From assembly GCA_963575745.1 (NCBI GenBank), contig CAUYUJ010016059.1, positions 728,849 to 792,848 of the forward strand: a stretch of 64,000 bases of DNA, in the 5' to 3' direction. The position numbers were made by a program, and so were the translations under genes. The notes under the pieces were generated by a model. It saw only the letters and a program-made list of their open reading frames with translations. It did not search any database and had not been told where the DNA came from. The stretch is from Prorocentrum cordatum. Its lineage: Eukaryota > Sar > Dinophyceae > Prorocentrales > Prorocentraceae. Shown here piece by piece: positions 37,212 to 45,990 of the stretch. Every line of letters starts with the position of its first letter. Position 1 is the stretch's first letter.

Positions 37212-37820
37212 CGCCCGTTGTGGCCCCATGTGCATGCACTTCGTGGCCCCGCTGTCGCCATTTGTGTCCCCCTCACTGTCCTACGTGGCCCAGTTGCTAC
37301 CCTCAGTGGCCCCATAGTTGCCTTGTGTGGCCCCACATTATCTGCCCTTCGTGGCCCCCGCTCGTTCGCGCTCTTCGTGGCCCCATACGCATTCCCTTCG
37401 TGTCCCCGCTGTCGCCCTTCGTGGCCTACTTCGTGTGCTTTGTGGCCCTGCTGTCGTTTTCTCTCGCTCTCGCTTTCGCTCGTCGTCGTCTCTGTCGTCG
37501 ACGTCGTCGTCGTCGCCGCCGTCGTCGACGTCGGCGTCGTCGTCGTCGTCGTCGTCGTCGTGGTCGGTCCCCTGTCCGTCCCTCTTGGGGTCGGGTCGAC
37601 GGTCCGCGGCCGCCCCGCCGATCAGCGCTGCCGCTGGCCAGGCCGACGGTCCGCGGCCGCCCCGCCGCTTGCCGGGGCCCGGCCTGCAGGGAAGAAAGGC
37701 CTAGCCCCCAAAAGGGGTTCGATCGAAGACGAAGAGGGCGGGTATCGAGGGTTTGGGAAATACGCGTTATTGGAAACTCGAGCATATAAGGGCGAACAGT
37801 CTTAAAATTATTGTTGTTGT
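37212..37820. repeat. Tandem segmental duplication, copy 2
   Basis: Second copy of the block at 36107-36830, somewhat shortened in the GTC tract and TTG tail. Confidence 0.95.
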
Positions 37821-37837
37821 TGTTGTTGTTGTTGGCG

Positions 37838-37985
37838 TCGTCCCACCCGCGACCCGCCCCGCGACCCACCCGCTACCCATCCCGCGACCCACCTGCGACC
37901 CACCTGACGACCCACCCGCGACCGACCTCGCGACCCACCTCGCGACCCACCCGCGACCAACCCGCGACCAATTCCGCGGACCACC
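37838..37985. repeat. CCACCCGCGAC minisatellite (inverted sense)
   Basis: ACCCACCCGCGACC units are the complement of the GGGTCGCGGGT units at 35040-35720. Confidence 0.95.
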
Positions 37986-38689
37986 CCTGTACGTCTGTAT
38001 TTATGTATTCCGCACAAAAGGGGAAAAACATCCAACGAAGGCCCCTAGAACTCTTGATTACTTTCGCAAATAAACTCCAAACCCTGGACCCCGAGAGGCC
38101 GAGAACCGAGGAAACATGTCCGAATTATGCAAATCACGCCGGAGTTCTGGGATCTGCGCGCCTTCGACCGAGAGCCCCAACAGTCGAGAAGATAGTCACT
38201 CGGAAGCTCGGGCACCCTTCCGCGCCCCAAGACCTGGTGCTGTTCCAGGGTGGAAGGCGTGGGGACTGAGACAGACAAGCCTGCACCACCGAGTTATCGA
38301 GGCGCTGGAAGGGGCGGGGGGCCATGTGGGGGGGGGTCAGGCTTGTAGGGCATGCCGAGCAGGGCAGCTTTCTGACGCAGGCCGCCTGCCCTTGCCCCAG
38401 CCCCCCCACGCCGGCCAGGACTGCGAGCCCCAGCCCCAGTCGGGTTTCTTGCCCTTGCCCTTGCCCTTGCCCTTGTCCGCCCAGCCGCCGCCCCAGCCCT
38501 TGGGCGGCCAGAGTCCAAACTTCCCCTTCTTCTCGTCCTGTTTCTCCTCCTCCTCCTCCTCCTCCTCCTCCTCCTCCTCCTCCTCCTCCTACTCTTCCTC
38601 CCCTTCCTCTCTGGAATTCAAGCTAGCACTAGTTCACCACATACTAAGTGGGATTCCTGTGATCTCTGGACACCCCGCGCAGTCCTCCT
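37986..38689. other. No gene; CCCTTG and CTC repeats
   Basis: TTGCCCTTGCCCTTGCCC (38450-38475) and (CTCCTC)n (38548-38592) are the only structures seen. Open frames here lack motifs. Confidence 0.5.
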
Positions 38690-38946
38690 CACCCTTCATG
38701 CCTCTCAACATCATCGCCATCGTCATCAGCATCATCATCCTCATCATCAACATCATAATCAGCATCATCGTCATCAGCATCATCATAAGCAACAGCACCA
38801 CCAGTAACATTTACAGCGTCATCATCAGCAGCGTCATCGCCACCACCACCATCACCACTATCAGCATCCCCACCACCACCATCATCACCATCATCATCAT
38901 CATCGTCATCATCATCACCATTGTCATCATCAGCATCATCATCATA
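38690..38946. repeat. Degenerate ATC microsatellite, left flank of the DIRS-like element
   Basis: CATCATCGTCATCAGC-type triplets over about 250 bases. The same strand and triplet type lies on the far side of the element at 45776. Confidence 0.9.
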
Positions 38947-38950
38947 TTTA

Positions 38951-39659
38951 TGATCTACCCCTCCCCCTTGGCCAGGCAACATTTTCAGACGCATAGCGGG
39001 GTTACGCGGCAGGTTACAAGGTTGATGGCACGAGCTGACGGAAAGCCGCTCTGGGCGGCTGTAAACGCTTACAGTTTGGTCTGGTGAGGCCTGGAGATCT
39101 CCCCCAATTGAAAAGAGGGACAGAGAGAGAGGGGAGGCAGGACGGGGTTCGGGATGGCGCAGCAAAAAACCTTGAGGGTTGAAAACGGCCGCGGGGAGGC
39201 ACGATCAATGCTGTGCACCGCACTCTCATGATCTACCCCTCCCCGTTGGCCAGACAACATTTTCAGACGCATAGCGGGGCTACGCGGCAGGTTACAAGGT
39301 TGATGGCACGAGCTGACGGAAAGCCGCTCTGGGCGGCTGTAAACGCTTACAGTTTGGTCTGGTGAGGCCTGGAGATCTCCCCCAATCGAAAAGAGAGACA
39401 GAGAGAGAGGGGAGGCAGGACGGGGTTCGGGATGGCGTTGCAAAAAACCTTGAGGGTTGAAAACGGCCGCGGGGAGGCACGATCAATGCTGTGCACCGCA
39501 CTCTCATGATCTACCCCTCCCCCTTGGCCAGACAACATTTTCAGACGCATAGCGGGGCTACGCGGCAGGTTACAAGGTTGATGGCGCGAGCTGACGGACA
39601 GCCGCTCTGGGCGGCTGCAAACGCTTACAGTTTGGTCTGGTGAGGCCTGGAGATCTCCC
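38951..39659. repeat. 278-bp tandem repeat at the 3' end of the DIRS-like element
   Basis: TGATCTACCCCTCCCC begins copies at 38951, 39229 and 39507, exactly 278 bases apart; the third is cut after about 152 bases, directly at the methyltransferase stop codon. Copy 1 contains GCGCAGCAAAAAACCTTG (39157-39174), identical to 45757-45774 at the other end of the element; copy 2 has GCGTTGCAAAAAACCTTG. Confidence 0.95.
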
Positions 39660-40472
39660 TTATCCACGAAGTGGACTGCTTAAAAGGCGTGTATAAATTA
39701 ATCCTGCTAGCACTTTAGTCAGCTCTTTAGGATAAGCTTGAGCACGTAACGTATTCCAATTTCCACAGCTATATTCCCCCTCCAAGACGGTGCGGCGGCA
39801 GCCTGTCCGAGAACACAGCCCATCTGACATAGTACACCTGCGGCCAGCAGAGGACAGATCAAGACCGTGGGATAACAACGTCGTACTCTTTTTCCAAGCT
39901 TCACCGTACTGGCAGACATCAAGGTACACAAACGCGGGAGATAGAACCTCGGCCCCGAAATATTTCACCTTGGCGAGCTTTTTCAAAGCCGGGGCTTTCC
40001 AGACACGACTCGTGCGAGGGTTCTCGATAGTCCAGGGGGCCCCAGCTTTTGACGCGGCCCGGCAACAGCGAACGACAAACCACATCAACTGGTTCCCCTC
40101 CTTGACCTTCCTGGCGTCTTTTTCACCCAGCCCAGGGAGTCCCATGATATACTTTTGTTCGTCCCGAAGAGGCCCTGGACCAGTTCCTCCCCATCTTCTA
40201 GCTCTGCTCCAAGTATTACAGGGCAGCCCGAACCAGAGACAACCAACCCTCCTGCTTCTAATAAGGGCGAGGACTCTCTGCTGGTTCTTCTTGACCAACA
40301 GGTCGACATTGTTCAGAACGTCCAAGCCCTCCGCACGGATGCCGCGGCCTCTCAACGACGCAGTCAAGCGGCCAGATCCCGAGAAAACTTCCAGACACCC
40401 ACGGCGCCCAACGAGCCCCCATCGAGCTCCGCGCGAGCGCGGAGCTGGAGACCTGCGCCGCGAGCGCTTCAC
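39660..40472 (-). CDS. Cytosine-5 DNA methyltransferase domain of the DIRS-like element
   Basis: Probably transfers a methyl group from S-adenosylmethionine to cytosine in DNA. Counting from the GTG at 40472 (270 residues), EVFSGSGRLT (about 28-37) fits motif I, GLPCNTW (Pro84-Cys85) fits the catalytic Pro-Cys motif IV, ENPR (about 150-153) fits motif VI (ENV in most enzymes), and QYGEAWKKST (about 188) lies where motif VIII is expected. No clear motif X is seen. The frame is also open upstream, overlapping the recombinase, and has no ATG. The recombinase stop TGA overlaps a GTG (GTGA), so translation could occur by reinitiation or by -1 frameshift from the recombinase. The TAA stop abuts the 278-bp repeats. 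It could instead be a diverged, inactive relative. Confidence 0.75.
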   Translation of the reverse strand: MKRSRRRSPAPRSRGARWGLVGRRGCLEVFSGSGRLTASLRGRGIRAEGLDVLNNVDLLVKKNQQRVLALIRSRRVGCLWFGLPCNTWSRARRWGGTGPGPLRDEQKYIMGLPGLGEKDARKVKEGNQLMWFVVRCCRAASKAGAPWTIENPRTSRVWKAPALKKLAKVKYFGAEVLSPAFVYLDVCQYGEAWKKSTTLLSHGLDLSSAGRRCTMSDGLCSRTGCRRTVLEGEYSCGNWNTLRAQAYPKELTKVLAGLIYTRLLSSPLRG

Positions 40473-41983
40473 CTCCTCGCGGCCCGGGGCGGCTGGAGGG
40501 CGGCCTTCCGCCCCATCGGCGCGTCGTCGAGAACGGCCGCGCACTTTTTCACATGGTCGAGGACGTGAGGCACGAGCATCGCGAGCATATTCTGAACTTT
40601 TCCGATCTTGGTATACCGACGAACGGAGCTCTCCGTCTGCCACCTGCCGCGGGCCATCACCGTGGCCCTGTCTCTGTGCTTGCCGACGAGGTCGTGGGCG
40701 GCTCCTCCGCGCCAGCACTGGTAGAGCGACAGGCGGTCGCGCAGCCCGAGGTCGAGAGCTGCCTGGTTCATCAAGTCGTGCACCTCCTTCAGCTGGAAGT
40801 CGAACAGGAAGGCGCCCCTCGCCTTTCCCCGGGCCCGCCTGCGCAGCGCCGCGCCGAGGTTGGGCAGATGCCCCTGGTCGAGGATGAGACTGTTGTCGTA
40901 GACCCCGACCTTGTCGGGCACCGTCTCGTCGGACCCCCTGATGACCACCGTGTAGTACCGAAACCCGTGCCCCGCCACCGAGACCGGGGGAACCGCATCC
41001 TTCGCGCGGATGCTCAAGCCCTCCGAGGGCCTCAGGTAGCACGCAAAGCACACCGCCAGGTACAACGCCATGTCCTGCCTCCCCTGCTGCGCCAAGTGCA
41101 TCGCCAGAGCCGCCAGGATGATCCAAGGCAGCGGCAGCAGGCTGGTGGCAGGCGCGACCTTTCTCCACCCTTTCAAGGCCCTCTGGGCCCGCGCCGGCGA
41201 CCAGATCTGACCGCTCTTGGTGCGAGCCTCCGCGAACTGCACGGCCACTATGGTCTTCTCGGCGAGCGAGGGGCCGTGCCCGTCCAGGAACTTCACGTCG
41301 AAGTAATCCACGAGCAGCAAGTCGGTATGCGCCGAGATGCCCGTGGGCAACCCGTTCTCCGTGCAGAAGTCCCTGAACTCCTTCAGGTAGAAATCGTAAT
41401 CTTGATTCATCTTGGCCGAGACGCTGCGCTCCTCCAAGCGAGACTTCATGCCCCGCCACGCCAGCAGCTTCCCCTTCGGGTCGAGCGCCTCCTCGGCCTT
41501 CCTCTTGTGCGACGTCAAGTCGAGCGCCGCCCGCGTGCCCAAAGGCGGCAAAGGGCGGCGGTCCTCGGGAGCATCAACCAGCGCCGTCAGCAAGCGCTTC
41601 TCCTTGGGAGAGACCCGGCGGTCGTGCTCCTTCTCGCCAACGCTCCAGCCCCGGAGGCTCCGGGAGCCAGTGGGCGCCGTCGCTGCCGCGCGAGCGATGC
41701 CCCCCGCCGCCTGCGCCTTGCCGACGAGCTGCCTCTCCTGGCCCGCCCGCGTCGGCAGCGTGGGCCCGGCGGCGAGCGCCCGCCCGTTCCTCGCGGCGTG
41801 AGGGTTCGTCTGCAACGTTGAACTCGCTGGGCACCCACCGCGACCGAAGGCGACTGTTGGTGGCGAGTAAAAGGGCCCCCGCTTGCTGGCAGACCCTGAG
41901 CAAATCGCACGAGCAGGCGCGACCCTTCGACAAAGCGAAACACAGCCCCATGTTGTCGACGAGTAGTAGATGTCGCTTTCCAA
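40469..41983 (-). CDS. Tyrosine recombinase of the DIRS-like element
   Basis: Expected to integrate the circular DNA copy by strand exchange in the nucleus. In the 504-codon open frame, the first 55-60 codons overlap the RNase H frame and are probably not the true start (it begins with TTG). The catalytic set is visible: Arg318 in CYLRPSE, Arg425 in CWRGGAAHD (compare the RRGGA box of DIRS recombinases), Trp448 in GRW, and the nucleophile Tyr457 in SSVRRYTK. An N-terminal helical domain with NQDYDFYLKEFRDFC (193-207) fits the core-binding domain. The frame is +1 relative to RT-RH and the methyltransferase is back in the RT frame, so overlapping or frameshifted translation is likely. No inactivating change was seen. 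Confidence 0.88.
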   Translation of the reverse strand: MESDIYYSSTTWGCVSLCRRVAPARAICSGSASKRGPFYSPPTVAFGRGGCPASSTLQTNPHAARNGRALAAGPTLPTRAGQERQLVGKAQAAGGIARAAATAPTGSRSLRGWSVGEKEHDRRVSPKEKRLLTALVDAPEDRRPLPPLGTRAALDLTSHKRKAEEALDPKGKLLAWRGMKSRLEERSVSAKMNQDYDFYLKEFRDFCTENGLPTGISAHTDLLLVDYFDVKFLDGHGPSLAEKTIVAVQFAEARTKSGQIWSPARAQRALKGWRKVAPATSLLPLPWIILAALAMHLAQQGRQDMALYLAVCFACYLRPSEGLSIRAKDAVPPVSVAGHGFRYYTVVIRGSDETVPDKVGVYDNSLILDQGHLPNLGAALRRRARGKARGAFLFDFQLKEVHDLMNQAALDLGLRDRLSLYQCWRGGAAHDLVGKHRDRATVMARGRWQTESSVRRYTKIGKVQNMLAMLVPHVLDHVKKCAAVLDDAPMGRKAALQPPRAARR

Positions 41984-44087
41984 AGTTACGGTGAGCCCGA
42001 AAAAGACGTCTGAGCGCTAGAATAACCGTCCTACCTTCCTTGATCGTGATATGTTCGTCCAAGAACTCCCAGGTACCACGCAACACCACATCCCAAGACT
42101 CCTGCCTCATAAGACATAGGGGCACTTCGGGGAAATCGGGATCCTCCGAATACTTGAAAGAGCCCCAATCACCAGCATCGTCCCACAGACCTTCCTTCGA
42201 GACCTCCGGGGCCCAGACGTTCCCTGCCGTGGCGAGGTCCTCCTGGGGGTCCAATCCTAGAGCACGAGACCTGGGGGCCCATAGGTCAGGAGCAAGTCGT
42301 TTGAAACGCCACCTCTCGTTCCACCTCCCCACCCTCCGAACTGCATCAACGTCCAGATCGCGCTGGCAAGCTCCGTGCCCCGTCGGCGAGGCATCGGTGC
42401 ACGTGACCGTGGGATTCCACTCCTGACGAAGATCAGCCACGGCAAGTGGCAGAAGACCAGTAATGATGCGACACTCTTTGCAGCAGCTCGGCCAAAGACG
42501 TTCGGGCTCCGAACTCTGCGATACGAAGTCATACAGGTGCCGCAAGACTGGGAGCGTGCTGCGATTCAACATGGCGACATAAATGTAGCGACCGATCAGC
42601 CTCTCAACAGTTTTTGCCGAAACCACGGGCCCCGAACTCAGCCGGTCAAACGCGACGATCAACTTCCAAAGCTTGTCGGGGTCCGGGCTGAGGGCACCTG
42701 CATCGCCATTAAGAACCGAACCCAGCACGCGGGCGACGAGGGAAGGTCCCGAGATGTCGTGGATGGTGAAAACGTCCTGCTCCATATCCCTCTGAAGAGC
42801 ATCACGCAGCTCCCCAGCTCGCTCACACGAGAAAGCGCCGGCATTCAAATTATCACAGTACGCCGCGTGGACAATCTCGCCTGCCTGCACATTCGGAACG
42901 GGGCGCCCGTCCACGAGAACGAAACTGTCTGAGACCTCCCTGCGGGCAACTTGCATATGGTACTCTTGAACCAACCAGAAGGACCAAATAAACCCCATTG
43001 GTAACACGGTGAGACACATTGACACCTTCTCATCAACTCTGAAACCGTCCAAGAGCATCCCCGACACACCTGCTTTCAGTAAGTCCCCCACGACCGCGTC
43101 AACCTCGAAAGCGAAGAAATCTGAAAGCTCGTCCGAGATACCGCACTCGTAGAAACAGTCCTTGATGTCACCTTCGGCCCAATGCAAGGCCTGTCCTACA
43201 GGGATCTCCAGGTCACTCAAAGAACTTAAACCACCTAGCTCAGTGTGGGGGGGAGGGGCGAATCGAAGATTACACTGGCGGCAGTCGAGGACAAGACGTT
43301 GCTTCCCCGACTTTTTCAAAACGGTGAACGCCCCGATACGAGCAGCGGGGCGCCGAGTGAACCTCACAAGTCCCCGAGAAGCCATCCTGGAGGCAAAAGC
43401 GCAGAAGCCCCCAGGGGCTTTCAACGGCGGGTCCGTGTAAGGCGGCACTCGAGCTGCATCGTCGGACAGCTGGCTCCAAGCCGCTGCACCGACGAGCACC
43501 TTCTCTTCAAAGTTCTGAAGGCACTCCCGGGGCAACCCTGCCAAGACTGACTCCAATTGCACAGGTGGGCGCCCCGCGTCCGGAAGCGACAGTTTCTCCA
43601 AAACCATGGGAACACGGGTGCCCTGACCCAGGTCCCCTGCATAATCATGCTTAAAAACCCGAAGCTCCTGGAGGGCCCCTGGGCGGGTGACGCTCGGAGG
43701 CTTAGGGCCCAGCTCACGCGCGCGCGCGATCAGATGAGCAAGAGCAGCACGCTGGCACTGCGGCAGCGTCATCAGGTCGCTGACGGCCGGAGGGGCTGAC
43801 ACATCACGAGCACCGTAGTACATCGAGCTGAGAGCGTCCACGGACCTGTTGACTGCGGCTGCCACAGCCCACCGACGCGTCACGCGCCGTGTCGTAGAAC
43901 GGCGCATCCTTCGCAGGTCGCCCCGGCGCCCTTCAGCGAGACGAGGCAAGGGGAAAATATCACGACACCTGCTTGGGACGTTCTCTCCCTCAGAAAAAGT
44001 GGCCTCACCGCAAGGCTTGGCCATGACTCCGAACAGGAAGACAGCGACGAACAGGTTGAGTCGGGCCCTGCTCACCACTTGCTGCAC
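41574..44087 (-). CDS. Reverse transcriptase and RNase H of the DIRS-like element
   Basis: Copies element RNA into DNA. In the 837-codon frame, RT box 1 is RLVLDCRQCN (264-273), motif A is AEGDIKDCFY (304-313), motif B is VLPMGF (361-366) and motif C is YCDN (410-413) instead of the usual YxDD. RNase H acidic residues lie at TDAS (564), KEG (683) and LVDN (709), ending with WVPSEFNVADEPSR (751-764). The last 70 codons overlap the recombinase and are probably a shadow. The first in-frame ATG is at 44024; the frame is open back to the TAG that ends gag (44148), so readthrough of that stop is another option. Otherwise intact. Confidence 0.9.
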   Translation of the reverse strand: MQQVVSRARLNLFVAVFLFGVMAKPCGEATFSEGENVPSRCRDIFPLPRLAEGRRGDLRRMRRSTTRRVTRRWAVAAAVNRSVDALSSMYYGARDVSAPPAVSDLMTLPQCQRAALAHLIARARELGPKPPSVTRPGALQELRVFKHDYAGDLGQGTRVPMVLEKLSLPDAGRPPVQLESVLAGLPRECLQNFEEKVLVGAAAWSQLSDDAARVPPYTDPPLKAPGGFCAFASRMASRGLVRFTRRPAARIGAFTVLKKSGKQRLVLDCRQCNLRFAPPPHTELGGLSSLSDLEIPVGQALHWAEGDIKDCFYECGISDELSDFFAFEVDAVVGDLLKAGVSGMLLDGFRVDEKVSMCLTVLPMGFIWSFWLVQEYHMQVARREVSDSFVLVDGRPVPNVQAGEIVHAAYCDNLNAGAFSCERAGELRDALQRDMEQDVFTIHDISGPSLVARVLGSVLNGDAGALSPDPDKLWKLIVAFDRLSSGPVVSAKTVERLIGRYIYVAMLNRSTLPVLRHLYDFVSQSSEPERLWPSCCKECRIITGLLPLAVADLRQEWNPTVTCTDASPTGHGACQRDLDVDAVRRVGRWNERWRFKRLAPDLWAPRSRALGLDPQEDLATAGNVWAPEVSKEGLWDDAGDWGSFKYSEDPDFPEVPLCLMRQESWDVVLRGTWEFLDEHITIKEGRTVILALRRLFRAHRNFGKRHLLLVDNMGLCFALSKGRACSCDLLRVCQQAGALLLATNSRLRSRWVPSEFNVADEPSRREERAGARRRAHAADAGGPGEAARRQGAGGGGHRSRGSDGAHWLPEPPGLERWREGARPPGLSQGEALADGAG

Positions 44088-44147
44088 ACAGGCTCTCGGG
44101 GAACGACGAGATGCGGCCGAGCCAATCCGCGCCTCTAAACCCGTAGG

Positions 44148-45426
44148 CTACCCAGCACCGGCGGCGTCGGCCCCCGCTCCGCCGCCCCTGCCGCCGCGTC
44201 CGCGGCCACGACCAGGGGCAAGCGAGCGCGCCTCCGCAGCCTTGCGCTTCTCCTTCGAGATGGCCGCCTCAGCACGCAACCGATCGGACACATGGGCGGT
44301 CAGCGCCGGTGACACCAGCGCTCCGCCCGCGCGCATCCCGTCGCCCATGAAGTGGGCGGCTCCCTCGTAGCTCGGCGCGCTGGGATTGGCGTGATGGGCT
44401 TCGGCAATCAGCTGGCGCCTGCGCGGTCACCGCTAGCTCCTGCACCAGCGCTAAGTTGGCGTCCTCGTGGATCGAGCGGTCGCCGTCGGGGATCTTCGCC
44501 TCTGACAACCACTTTGAGTGCTGGGCCCGCGGCCCCTCCGCCATCTTGATCATCTCCCTGCACATCCACTCGGTCGTTCGTGGCCCGCTCAGAGGCCAGT
44601 CGTCGAACTCGGTCGCTGTCATCTCCTGCACTGACTGCCTGAACTCGCGCCTCCGTGTCCCATCGGGACCATGCTGCACCGACAGCGTCCGCACGTCGTC
44701 ACCCACTGCCTGATCGTTGCCGTGGGTGGCCGTCGCCGCTCGGTTCCACTTGATCCGCTCCTCGCAGAACGTATCGATCTCCGCCTGGTAGTTGTTCAAC
44801 TGCTTGACCAGCACCGGCCGGGGGGCCTGCATGTTGGGCAACACCATGAGCCCGTAGCCGTTGGCCTGCACTGCCCCAGCCGGCATCGTCACAATCTCGC
44901 CGATGCTGTGCCCATCCGCGTGCTCCGCGAGCACCCAGGCGACGGCGGGGGCCGCCGGCACGGCACCGCCCGCGGCGGCGCCGGGCGCGCCAGCGGCCAG
45001 GCCGCCAGCGCCCCCTGCGGCCCCACGTGCGCCACGGAAGGCGACGACGCCGATCGCCTCGGCCAGTAACTGGTCTATCTCTGCGTCGGTCGGCGGCTGC
45101 CGAAATCGATGCAGCTGAGCACCGCCAAACCCCAGCGGCAGCTCCCCGTTATCGCCCAAGAACCTCACCGTCTCGAACACGTTCTGGTCGCTCATGTCCT
45201 CGTCGTACACATCAAAGTCAGGGGACGCGATCGTGACCAGTCCCCCAACCATATCATTCAGGAGCTGCCGCTCGTGTGACAACTCCTCGCCCGCGCCCAC
45301 GTACCTAACTAGTGCCCGCCGTAACATCGTTCCCCCTGGCCCCGTCGGCAACGGCCAACCGTCCGCTCCCCGCACTCGTGGTCCCGGTGGAGGAGGCGGA
45401 CCGACTGCCAAACCAACCAACGCCAT
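44148..45426 (-). pseudogene. Gag-like ORF of the DIRS-like element, frameshifted
   Basis: Starts with ATG at 45426. It reads as an Ala/Gly/Pro-rich protein with a conserved-looking middle part (NYQAEIDTFCEERIKWNRAA, MTATEFDDWPLSGPR) and sits where gag is expected. Near 44410-44425 the good frame moves by one base: the downstream frame reads AEAHHANPSAPSYEG, then a charged helix and an RG-rich tail (GRGRGRGGRGGG), ending in TAG at 44148. The tail frame is the RT frame. No zinc knuckle is visible. The shift is most simply a single-base mutation; programmed frameshifting is not excluded. Gag identity rests on position and the RG-rich tail. Confidence 0.6.
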
Positions 45427-45724
45427 ACTGTACGCACGTGACTGTCACCTGCAGCACGGAGAAGAACAAACAGACGAGCGCACAACCGACGAGCTGCCAA
45501 GACTGGTGACCCCCGCTTGGAACCGAGACCGCCTCACACTTGCAGTGACAGTGGCAGACCGGTTCCGGGATGTCGGGGCAATGGACCTCCGCCCGTCCTG
45601 CCGCCCGCGCCGCCTCGGTCGCGTCCGAGACCGCGCCTCGCAGCACCCACGCCGAGAAGGCTGCGATCACGCCGCTGGTCGCGGCGGGCGCGGAGGCGGC
45701 GGCGGCGAGGAGGCCCCAGACCAT
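45305..45724 (-). CDS. Small membrane, Cys-rich ORF upstream of gag
   Basis: 139 codons from ATG at 45724, overlapping the gag start by about 120 bases in another frame. It has a hydrophobic N-terminus (MVWGLLAAAASAPAATSGV), a Cys-rich middle (CPDIPEPVCHCHCKCE, about 49-64) and a second hydrophobic stretch (WQLVGCALVCLFFSVLQVTV, about 75-94). I recognise no family. It lies between the element's 5' terminal motif and gag, so it would be the first ORF of the transcript. It may be a real accessory membrane protein or a chance frame; the two membrane-like segments and Cys cluster favour the former. Confidence 0.4.
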   Translation of the reverse strand: MVWGLLAAAASAPAATSGVIAAFSAWVLRGAVSDATEAARAAGRAEVHCPDIPEPVCHCHCKCEAVSVPSGGHQSWQLVGCALVCLFFSVLQVTVTCVQYGVGWFGSRSASSTGTTSAGSGRLAVADGARGNDVTAGTS

Positions 45725-45756
45725 CCACCCGCGTGGAAGGTCCGTGCGCACCTACT

Positions 45757-45774
45757 GCGCAGCAAAAAACCTTG
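45757..45774. repeat. 18-base terminal motif of the DIRS-like element (5' side)
   Basis: GCGCAGCAAAAAACCTTG is identical to 39157-39174 within the 3' tandem repeat, in direct orientation. It lies at the edge of the ATC tract. It may be the recombination core or half of a split direct repeat. Confidence 0.7.
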
Positions 45775-45775
45775 C

Positions 45776-45990
<215 letters not shown>

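Larger units (their letters stand above)
31404..37830. repeat. Modular higher-order repeat region
   Basis: A series of modules recurs in the same order and strand at least three times, partly four. The header CTGATCC...TGCAC starts at 31404, 33358 (degenerate), 34143 and 36828. Next come 35-40 base units around CGCTCTCGC-TGGGACTTCCT, then C-rich short units (CCCGCCCGTT or TTCGTGGCCCC), then a tail module (GAAGAGGGCGGGYATCGAGG ... GAGCAGATAAGAGCGA) at about 33110, 33960, 36600 and 37690, then a TTG-rich microsatellite, then the next header. Frames through it are repeat artefacts. Confidence 0.8.
38951..45774 (-). mobile_element. DIRS-like tyrosine-recombinase retroelement with methyltransferase
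   Basis: Read on the minus strand, the order is: 18-base motif at 45774-45757, small membrane ORF, gag-like ORF, RT-RNase H, tyrosine recombinase and cytosine-5 methyltransferase, then 278-base tandem repeats. RT plus RNase H plus a tyrosine recombinase in place of an integrase defines the DIRS order. A gag frameshift suggests this copy may be defective, but RT-RH, YR and MT are each open. The element sits between same-strand ATC tracts, which fits insertion into a microsatellite. Border positions are inferred from where the repeats and microsatellites meet. Methyltransferase-bearing retroelements have been reported from dinoflagellates. Confidence 0.85.

Noticed and set aside
39660-41459. 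A 599-codon frame taken as a single methyltransferase protein
   Set aside because: Its first 325 or so codons are the shadow of the tyrosine recombinase in another frame; only the part below about 40472 has methyltransferase character.
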